Below are positions 55,592-64,000 of a DNA stretch of 64,000 nucleotides, piece by piece (positions within the stretch are counted from its first letter, which is position 1; the number at the start of each line of letters is the position of its first letter). Made by a program: the position numbers and the translations under genes. Source of the DNA: Przewalskia tangutica (taxonomy: Eukaryota > Streptophyta > Magnoliopsida > Solanales > Solanaceae); assembly GCA_029844215.1 (NCBI GenBank), contig CM056731.1:81054992-81118991 (forward strand). The letters run 5' to 3'. The notes below the pieces were generated by a model, which searched no databases, was not told the DNA's origin, and saw only the letters and a program-made list of their open reading frames with translations.

Positions 55592-56829
55592 ATACACAAC
55601 TCGAAGTACTTTCATTTTATGCCCAAGTCCGGGTTTTAACCCTAAGGTACTACGTACGTTAAATTCCTTTTAAAGAGATCTATTCCTTTTATAAAAGTCA
55701 CCCGATACCCGTAGTATAAAAATAGAGTGACTTATATCTTTTAAGTAAACCAAAACAACTTCCATACTTTCTTTTTTAAAGTCAAGTTACCACATTAAAA
55801 CCAATGATAAAACCTTTCTTTTGTTTTCATAAGGTCGTTATAACCAACTTCCCATAAAGCTGTTATAACACCTTATGCTTTAAACCATTTTAAGACAACA
55901 CAATGCCTTTCTTTTCCCTAAAGTTCCAGTTTGCCTAATTTTAATTACGCAAGTCTCTTTTTTGAAAAGTTTCATAGTTCAATGTCTTAATCTCTTTTAA
56001 AACAATTGAGTAACATATGCCATAAGTAGTAGGTTATTCTTGTTCATAATCAATCTTATTAAGCAGCCATGATCTAGAAAATGTAATATCATTTTGTCTC
56101 ATCTTAGCTTCTATGCAGATGGAGGTTTCTACTGGTTTTACTAATACTTAATTATTCAATACATTTTCCTTTATTAACGCTGCAGTTGGTTTGTCGATAC
56201 ACATTCGATTTCAAATCAAGAAACATTATTCCTTTCAAAAACCAAGTACTCATTACTCACGAATGAGGTTTCACACAAACATCCATATTAAGTCAAGTCT
56301 CTTATCTTTTAAGAATAAGTCTCTTAACTTCTAAACCATTAAACCATTCTTTTTATCTCTCTTAAGACGTTACACCTAACTTCTCATAAAGCTGGTATAA
56401 CTCTTATGTTTTCAAACCAAGTATACACTTCTTTCAAAAAGGTTTCTTAATCTTTTAGAATACTTCAAGGTTCTTTATTATCACACATCAAGTTGGTTAT
56501 AAGTCAAATCAGTTATCTTTAAAAACCACAAAGCATTTCTCATTTACATAGAGCTGTTATAACCAACTTCCCATAAAGCCGTTATAACACTTTATGTTTA
56601 AAAACAATCAAATACATTTAACACGTATGACGTCACCGTACTACATAGTTATACACCTATCATGCTAGAACAGATAAGAAGAGGTTCACATACCGCGACG
56701 ATTATCGACTAATAGCAAAACGCTCCAAGACTAAACCGCCTGGCCACGCTCTCGCCAAGCAGATCACTCCACACGTAGTACTACAACCTATAGAGGCCCC
56801 AAAGCGCCGATTAATATCTTTAGATCCCG

Positions 56830-56847
56830 ACGTAGAATATTCTACGT
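56830..56847. promoter_or_regulatory. 18-bp palindrome ACGTAGAATATTCTACGT
   Basis: Perfect palindrome, also at 62585-62602. The GAATATTC centre fits a GAAnnTTC heat-shock-element unit, but it lies about 1.2 kb into the LTR, beyond the TATA. Confidence 0.5.
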
Positions 56848-58096
56848 AAAATTCGCAAAGATTTTCCCGCAACATGGCGTAAATCTCCTCTCTATCGAGG
56901 CCGACTACCAAGCCAACCAGGGGGTTAACACGCCTAACCGACGTGTACAATTCTACTACACAAGAATGCTACACAAGTCTCAGAATACACCCTATGTAAT
57001 TACATTCGATTCTCTTCTTTAAATTCAGGCTTAAGTCGCAAGACATTGCCGTAAGTATTATTCAGGCTTAAGTCAAAAGACATTGCCGCACAACTATGTT
57101 CAGTTCTATATATAGTATACTTAACTATATACTCCTACAACATGTAATTTCCAATTACAACAGAAGGTTAGGAATGTTTACCTCGATAAGCCCAAAATTA
57201 TCCGAGTTTATATGTCGATCCTGAGCAAGGTTTAGCTCCTACTCCGTGCGCTCCGATCCGCTCCAACCAACCCTTAGAAGTTCTAACCAACTTCTACTTA
57301 TAACTTCAACTACGGGTGAAGATTTACTTAGGGTTTCGTTTTTGTGACTGAGGGAAGTATAATAGTATTTTCTGGGCTTTTGTATAAGTGTAACCTTGGG
57401 AAAACTACAAGGTATTTGGGCATTATAACAATACTTGGAGAGTATTTCTATACCACAAAAAGGGGGGTATTTATACGAGACAACTAGGCTAGGGGGGGGT
57501 ACCCCACGGCTAAACACCACAAAGGGGAGGGGGGAGGCTCTCGGCCAAGGGCTCTCAAAGTGGGTCGGGGGTGTAGTGGACGAAAACAACAAGAGGGAGA
57601 CGGAGGTATATTTCAAGACTTAGACAATGTTTGGAAGAATAAGTTCATCAACTTAGAGGGTATTTATAGGTCAAGAAATGGCCAACCAATGGCCAAGATC
57701 TATCCAAGTGTAAGGCAAGTGTAAGGTCAAGATGAAGCCATGTGTTTGTGGGTCCCACTTGCTCATCAACTACACAAAATATCCTACCTAACCCTTGACC
57801 ACAATTTTTGCACAAAAAACGTGCCAACCTTCCCCTTTGGCCGTCCACTTCCTTCCAATGTGAGGGTGACACATGTCACCCTCCCGTTGGTCCAAAATGT
57901 TTCGTCTCTCGGAAAAATCCGCAAAAATTATTAATGACATAGCCGGAAATTTCCCTACGAAAGCTGTGGAAACGTTTCGTCGAAAAACGACTCTTTTTGG
58001 CACTTGTGTACAAATTTCGAAACTATGCTTACTTTAAGGCTCAAATTATAATACGTACGCCCTCACGTACATACTCAGGAAATACGGGGTATAACA

Positions 58097-58110
58097 TTCT
58101 CCCCTCCTTA
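58097..58110 (-). promoter_or_regulatory. Polypurine tract of element K
   Basis: The minus strand reads TAAGGAGGGGAGAA into the LTR. Confidence 0.9.
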
Positions 58111-58112
58111 GA

Positions 58113-58131
58113 AACATTCGTCCCGAATGTT
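58113..58131 (-). other. Conserved hairpin before the polypurine tract (element K)
   Basis: AACATTCG (58113-58120), 3-nt loop, CGAATGTT (58124-58131). The GTGGCC-type motif follows near 58198-58216. Confidence 0.8.
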
Positions 58132-58499
58132 CCTTCTAAGCCTCAAAACAAACATGCGCCAGTATAGTCTTCACTACTATACTTATGAGAACAATCCTGC
58201 CACACCTGGCCACAGAAACACCCGCGCAAATACTTACATCCAAGTCCACGAGGAAACACCTCTAACATCACAAACTTTTGTCACTTTGCCGCGAGGTTCT
58301 AGTGTCACTCCGGCGACCCAACAAATGGTACCGGACTGCATGCGATCCCTGAGGTCTAAAATATACATCCTTCGCACCTTCTCCCTTCACAAGAAATGAT
58401 CATATCTATGCTCGCAATACATGCTCGCCTCTACCCTTACTCGTCGTACTCTTCTCGAATACTTGAACTCTTCTAGTATACGTATCACACTTCAGTCCT
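58132..58499 (-). other. 3' internal noncoding region of K
   Basis: Holds a segment (58274-58358) that is nearly repeated at 60455-60540 in the end of the 5' LTR. No gene seen. Confidence 0.6.
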
Positions 58500-58750
58500 C
58501 GCTTCAGTTCTCCAAACCTTGGAGTCACCACCTCCAACTTGGTTATCTTACTAGCCTCAATCTTCCTTAAGGCCATTCCCGGCCTTCACGATCCGCTTAT
58601 GGTCGAACATATCCACGAACTCATACGATGGTCATCTAAACCTGGGCCTAACACCCTCGTGACCCTACCACCGGGCGACCACCCAGCTGACCCTACCTCG
58701 AACAGTGCCACGGGTTGGCCTCATCATGGCCCCAACCCGACCCACTTAAC
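58500..58750 (-). other. Noncoding block shared by pol-defective elements (copy in K)
   Basis: 'aaggccattcccggccttca', 'tccacgaactcatacg', 'gggcctaacaccctcgtgac' and 'ggccccaacccgaccca', in the same order as the B copy reversed. Confidence 0.75.
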
Positions 58751-59059
58751 GCATCACGCTCTTGTTCCCGATCCGAAACAATCTTACCTCTACAGGTCAT
58801 GAAAGCTACCACTTCCATTGCACACTACCCAGGGACTTTATCACACAAAACGTTCTAGGCATAAAAATGCGCTCCGACAAGGATCACTTGCAAAATCTGA
58901 TACTCAAGACGACCTTACATCTAAGGTCTCAATCGTAATATTCTAAGGTTCATCATTTTCTCACCCCAAGCTTACCCTTCTCACTAACCGTGTTCTACAT
59001 CACGTTTTAGCACAAAGCTATCCGAACATAACACTAAACACATCATCACAACATCAATA
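58751..59059 (-). other. Noncoding DNA between the shared block and gag in K
   Basis: No coding similarity or repeat seen. The equivalent interval in B is 17801-18119. Confidence 0.5.
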
Positions 59060-60254
59060 AATACAAAACTCTAGAGGTTAAGGATATACGAAAATAGGCG
59101 ATTCAGGACCGCTAAAATCGGGAACTTCCACCGCGACCTTCTACCGTGGCCCCACGGTGTATGAACATCCCGCACGCTATGGAAGGTGAAGGACCCAATC
59201 GATCTCGTAGTCTATGCTATCCTACCGCTACCCCGGTCCTGACAGTTTCTCCCAAATGACCTGGCCGCATGTAAAACAAACTCGGACTAGCACGACACTC
59301 CCATTGTGAGTCTACCACAATGTCACAACGAGGTAGGGTGGCTTCACCGTTAACACCCCGCTCTCCCGAAAATCTGAACCTGGAGCCACGACCGCTCCCA
59401 AAAACTCGACGCTCAAGATTGTAGAGGACCACTCAGATCGGGCGAGGCGCATAACTAGTCTGGCCGAGGCGATGCGCGCTCGAAAATCACCAAAGGACCT
59501 GCAGATTCCGCCCTCTTCACGACTTTGGTCATTCCGTCGATTTCTCCGCTCTCACCTCCAGTGCATAAGCTGCACGCGGCAATGTCCATGCGGTGAAGAG
59601 CTACACTCGAACAACTCGCTAGGTAATCATCGAGCCTCAGAACATATCGGTGGACTCGATCCTCCATACTAGCTACTAATGCGGACGTCGCCAATGAGTC
59701 GAACTCCACATTGTACTCCCGCATCAGACGCCCGCTCGCCGCAACACCAAAAATCTGTACCGAGCCCTCTCATCCGTGGCGGCAAGTGTGCAAGAAATGC
59801 CTGAGAACTCGTCCCCACAAAGCCAAGTGCATTCTCTCCCGACAGCTCCCACGAATCAAACCAATCGATCGCGGTATCACGCACCGACGCGAACTCAGAT
59901 CACCGACTCGCCTCCGAGGCCTTGATCACTTACGATCCGTCAGAATCGCCGGATGAATTCTCGCGATCATCCTCGTGCCTCGACCCATAAAACTCGCGGG
60001 TTACACTCGTAAAAATCCCGTAGTCTCAAACCGCTCGCCTGGTTGAATTACGGTGCATCGGGATCGAACCGCTGCGTCCCTTTATCTCAAGTTCGCCACA
60101 ACTCGCCATTAATCGCCATCTCCTTGTAACCCATCTCCTCTGCCCCAGCCTGTAGGACTGGAGGCTCAGGTACTGTGGTCCATGTAGAGACTGTCGCTGC
60201 TCTACTCGTATCTCCTCGCCGCTTTGCCTTCGCCCGGTTGCCTGCGCGAGGCAT
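59060..60254 (-). pseudogene. gag: gag of element K, heavily frameshifted
   Basis: It starts with MPRAGNRAKAKRRG codons at 60254. Pieces: RDTAIDWFDSWELS (about 59845-59885), REYNVEFDSLA (about 59690-59722), MEDRVHRYVLRLDDYLA (about 59625-59672), and a zinc-knuckle remnant CFTCGQ (about 59255-59275) that loses its register before the His. It closely follows B and I Gag. Breaks again fall where CAG/CTG would be expected. Confidence 0.83.
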
Positions 60255-60443
60255 AATCGTAAAAACGAGATACGTCAGAGGGGTTCAACTTACAACACAG
60301 CTCTAAGGCACGATCTCAGAATGAGAAGAATGGAAACCAATCTTAAATGTCTTATAGCCTCCTGATTATAGATGTGGTGCACAACATACCGATAATCAAG
60401 ACTCTACTAGACACGGTCTGTAGACACTTTCCGAGGATTAACT
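60255..60443 (-). other. Leader of element K with GTGCAC hairpin
   Basis: Hairpin at 60363-60398; GTGCAC at 60377-60382. One inner stem position is changed (CATA for CACA), which breaks one pair in the transcript. Confidence 0.68.
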
Positions 60444-60455
60444 GCTCTGATACCA
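60444..60455 (-). promoter_or_regulatory. Primer binding site (initiator tRNA-Met), element K
   Basis: The minus strand reads TGGTATCAGAGC. Confidence 0.95.
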
Positions 60456-60819
60456 CTTTTGTCACTTTGTCGCGAGCCTAGCTCCGACGACCCAACAAAT
60501 GGTACCGGGCTGCTTGCGATCCCTGAGGCATGCCCTCACGGCCATCTTCTCGGGACGTGCCATACGGAGAGCCACGGTTCGTTCTGTTTCGCAGAGGCTC
60601 GCCTCTTATACGCCACTTCGGCCGAGGTCGATAACAGTACCAAGTATGTGAAATCAGAAAATATCAGAATGAAATCATAATAGTCTATAACAGCAGGAGA
60701 CAGGTATGATCACCCAACGACAGTACACACACAGAACAGTTATAGCAATGCAGGGTCTCACGCCCACAACATCAATCCCGCCATGAGTACCTTTCTCACC
60801 GCCATGCATGATATGATAA

Positions 60820-61100
60820 CAACAAGACAAAGCAATCCAAATGGGAGCATACGTGCGCTACGCATCGTGTCGGTATGTCCAAAGGGAACAAATAAGACAA
60901 CATTCCAAATGGAAGCATACCCGCAGCGCTACGATCGTGTCGGTATGTCCAAAGGAAACAATAAGACAGATTCCAAATGGAAGCATACCCGTGCGCTTAC
61001 GATCGTGTCGGTATGTCCAAAGGGAAACAATAAGACAACAAGGCGGTAATCAAAGTGGAAGCATACCCGCGCTACGATCGCGGTCGTGATGTCCAAAGCG
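60820..61100 (-). repeat. Tandem repeat in K 5' LTR, about 69-bp unit, four copies
   Basis: Same array as 55039-55320. Confidence 0.86.
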
Positions 61101-61247
61101 ATTAACAAAAGTAACACTATCAGCGAACGCATCTGCGGAATTTATCCGCCATCACGGCCACGTCCAAGTAAGTTCTCAACAAGTCAACCGACCCTCTACC
61201 GAGACGCCAGAGTATAGAAACACAATTCTTGCACAACAAAGGCTATC

Positions 61248-61342
61248 ACAACAAGCATAGGCAAGTTTCACAACAACAAGCATAGGCAAGTTTCACAACA
61301 ACAAGCATAGGCAAGTTTCACAACAACAAGCATAGGCAAGTT
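61248..61342 (-). repeat. 25-bp tandem repeat in K 5' LTR, four copies
   Basis: One unit fewer than in the 3' LTR. Confidence 0.95.
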
Positions 61343-63835
61343 TATACACAACTCAAGTACTTTCATTTTATGCCCAAGTCAGGTTTTAACTCCTAAGGTA
61401 CTACGACGTTAAATTCCTTTTAAAGAGATCTATTCCTTTTATAAAAGTCACCCGATACAGTAGTATAAAAATAGAGTGACTTATATCTTTTAAGTAAACC
61501 AAAACAACTTCCATACTTTCTTTTTTAAAGTCAAGTTACCACATTAAAACCAATGATAAAACCTTTCTTTTGTTTTCATAAGGTCGTTATAACCAACTTC
61601 CCATAAAGCTGTTATAACACCTTATGCTTTAAACCATTTTAAGACAACACAATGCCTTTCTTTTCCCTAAAGTTCCAGTTTGCCTAATTTTAATTACGCA
61701 AGTCTCTTTTTTGAAAAGTTTCATAGTTCAATGTCTTAAGCTCTTTTAAAACAATTGAGTAACATATGCCATAAAGTAGCAGTTATTCTTGTTCATAATC
61801 AATCTTATTAAGCAGCCATGATCTAGAAAATGTAATATCATTTTGTCTCATCTTAGCTTCTATGCAGATGGAGGTTTCTACTGGTTTTACTAATACTTAA
61901 TTATTCAATACATTTTCCTTTATTAACGCTGCAGTGGTTTGTCGATACACATTCTGATTTCCGAAATCAGTAAAACATTATTCCTTTCAAAAACCAAGTA
62001 CTCATTACTCACGAATGAGGTTTCACACAAACATCCATATTAAGTCAAGTCTCTTATCTTTTAAGAATAAGTCTCTTAACTTCTAAACCATTAAACCATT
62101 CTTTTTATCTCTCTTAAGACGTTACACCTAACTTCTCATAAAGCTGGTATAACTCTTATGTTTTCAAACCAAGTATACACTTCTTTCAAAAAGGTTTCTT
62201 AATCTTTTAGAATACTTCAAGGTTCTTTATTATCACACATCAAGTTGGTTATAAGTCAAATCAGTTATCTTTAAAAAAACCACAAAGCATTTCTCATTTA
62301 CATAGAGCTGTTATAACCAACTTCCCATAAAGCCGTTATAACACTTTATGTTTAAAAACAATCAAATACATTTAACACATGTACGTCTCACCATTACATA
62401 GTTATACACCTATCATGCTAGAACAGATAAGAAGAGGTTCACATACCTCGCGACGATTATCGACTAATAGCAAAACGCTCCAAGTACCTCAAATCGCTGG
62501 CCACGCCTACCAAGCGGATCACTCCACACGTAGTACTACAACCTATAGAGGCCACAAAGCGCCTATTAATATCTTTAGATCCCGACGTAGAATATTCTAC
62601 GTAAAATTCGAAGACCTTCCCCGCAACAAACAGAAATCTCCTCTCTATCGAGGCCGACTACCAAGCCAACCGGGGGTTAACACGTCTAACCGGACGTGTA
62701 CAATTCTACTACACGAATGCTACACAAGTCTCATGAATACACCCTATGTAATTACTGATTCTTCTCTTTAAATTCAGGGCTTAAGTCGCAAGACATCGTA
62801 AGTATTATTCAGCTTAAGTCAAAAGACATTGCCGCACAACTATGTTCAGTTCTATATATAGTATACTTAACTATATACTCCTACAACATGTAATTTCCAA
62901 TTACAATGAAGGTTAGGAATGTTTACCTCGATAAGCCCAAAATTATCCGAGTTTATATGTCGATCTGAGCAAGGTTTAGCTCCTACTCCGTGCGCTCCGA
63001 CGCCCAACCAACCCTTAGAAGTTCTAACCAACTTCTACTTATAACTTCAACTACGGGTGAAGATTTACTTAGGGTTTCGTTTTTGTGGTGAGGAAGTATA
63101 ATAGTATTTTACGGGCTTTTGTATAAGTGTAACCTTGGGAAAACTACAAGGTATTTGGGCGAAGGTATTTGGGCATTATAACAATACTTGAGAGTATTTC
63201 TATACCACAAAAGGGGTATTTATACGAGACAACTAGGCTAGGGGGGTACCCTACGGCTAAACACCACAAAGGGAGGGAGGCTCTGCCAAGGGCTCTCAAA
63301 GGGGAGGGGTGTGGTGGGCGAAAACAACAAGAGGGAGAGGGAGGGATTTTTCAAGACTTAGACAATTTTTGGATGAATAAGTTCATCAACTTAGAGGGGT
63401 ATTTATAGGTCAAGAAATGGCCAACCAATGGCCAAGATCTATCCAAGTGTAAGGCAAGTGTAAGGTCAAGATGAAGCCATGTGTTTGTGGGTCCCACTTG
63501 CTCATCAACTACACAAAATATCCTACCTAACCCTTGACCACAATTTTTGCACAAAAAACGTGCCAACCTTCCCCTTTGGCCGTCCACTTCCTTCCAATGT
63601 GAGGGTGACACATGTCACCCTCCCGTTGGTCCAAAATGTTTCGTGTCTCGGAAAAATCCGCAAAAATTATTAATGACATAGCCGGAAATTTCCCTACGAA
63701 AGTTGTGGAAACGTTTCGTCGAAAAACGACTCTTTTTGGCACTTGTGTACAAATTTCGAAACTATGCTTACTTTAAGGCTCAAATTATAATACGTACGCC
63801 CTCACGTACATACTCAGGAAATACGGGGTATAACA

Positions 63836-63840
63836 TTTAT
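63836..63840. repeat. Target-site duplication of element K, right copy (TTTAT)
   Basis: Matches 54440-54444. Confidence 0.93.
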
Positions 63841-64000
63841 CATTTTGGTATAGATCCTCGATCTGCTTTTGTACGCGATGGGTATGCGGGGCCTTGTCCG
63901 TCATAGTTGATAGAAACTCTTAAGTGCGTATTCATATGTGGGATTGGACTCGTGTACAGTGTAGTGCCTTTTATTATGTATATTATATGGCAGCCTTGTC
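63841..64000 (+). repeat. 3' LTR of element G, third part, running off the window
   Basis: Resumes the end-of-LTR region: 'gggtatgcggggccttgtcc' then 'gtcatag' and the sequence seen near the ends of D and B LTRs. The CA end lies beyond the window. Confidence 0.75.

Larger units (their letters stand above)
54445..58096 (-). repeat. 3' LTR of element K
   Basis: From TGTCACGACC to the complement of TGTTATACCCCGTATTTCC. Holds two tandem arrays, an 18-bp palindrome ACGTAGAATATTCTACGT (56830-56847), an ACACG hairpin (about 56928-56945), donor-like GAG|GTAAACATTC (complement near 57175-57184), a TATA-like site (about 57660-57668) and GGGTGACACATGTCACCC (about 57864-57882). Confidence 0.93.
54445..63835 (-). 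mobile_element. Element K: minus-strand gag-only Ty3/gypsy element
   Basis: 3' LTR 54445-58096 (3652 bp), internal 58097-60459 (2363 bp), 5' LTR 60460-63835 (3376 bp), flanked by TTTAT. It has the same layout, tandem repeats and shared block as B, with no pol. Its 5' LTR has a replaced end (see findings). Confidence 0.94.
60460..63835 (-). repeat. 5' LTR of element K, with a replaced terminal segment
   Basis: From about 60630 to 63835 it matches the 3' LTR. The first 170 bp (60460-60630) do not match 54445-54860; the first 80 resemble K's own internal DNA at 58279-58358. The end-of-LTR hairpins are missing. The palindrome, tandem repeats, TATA and promoter end are kept. Confidence 0.88.

Overview
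This window is plant nuclear DNA made almost wholly of nested Ty3/gypsy LTR retrotransposons of the chromovirus (Tekay/Del-like) kind. The evidence is gag, protease (PR), reverse transcriptase (RT), RNase H (RH), integrase (IN) and a C-terminal chromodomain in pol order, primer binding sites TGGTATCAGAGC (complementary to plant initiator tRNA-Met), and long LTRs beginning TGTTACACC or TGTTATACC. A eudicot, perhaps Solanaceae, is my guess from the look of the Gag and LTRs; nothing here proves the species. I found no host gene, rRNA, tRNA or CRISPR array.

I resolve ten elements, named A to K without H. G (+ strand) is the oldest visible host. Its internal region and 3' LTR are cut up by later insertions. 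On the left the nesting appears to run G > F > E > D > C > A > B, each element sitting inside the previous one. A (2715-22925, target duplication ACATC) is a decayed full-length chromovirus whose 3' LTR holds the gag-only element B (12771-22224, duplication CAAAC). Both lie inside C, a minus-strand element with about 4 kb LTRs and only about 1.3 kb of internal DNA. On the right, G's 3' LTR holds J (about 35847-53939, duplication GAAAC) and K (54445-63835, duplication TTTAT). J's 3' LTR holds I (38538-48683, duplication TTAAG), the best-preserved element, with long gag, PR-RT and IN-chromodomain reading frames. D, E and F are seen only by their right-hand ends.

A and I carry chromodomain integrases and could have been autonomous. 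B, K and G keep gag but lack all or nearly all of pol. C and J lack gag. All five of these defective elements, and neither A nor I, carry the same roughly 200-300 bp noncoding block. All share the priming site, leader and 3' end, so they could have been moved in trans by A/I-type proteins.

The most interesting signal is RNA-level structure. The leader just after the primer site holds a hairpin whose loop shows the palindrome GTGCAC, present in all six leaders, with one compensatory A-T to G-C pair change in J. It resembles a retroviral dimer-initiation loop. A second conserved hairpin and a 16-base motif precede the polypurine tract, and the last 400 bp of the LTRs form a row of hairpins. Many apparent frameshifts coincide with CAG/CTG sites that differ between LTR copies, which suggests methylation-linked consensus errors and urges caution about every 'pseudogene' call.
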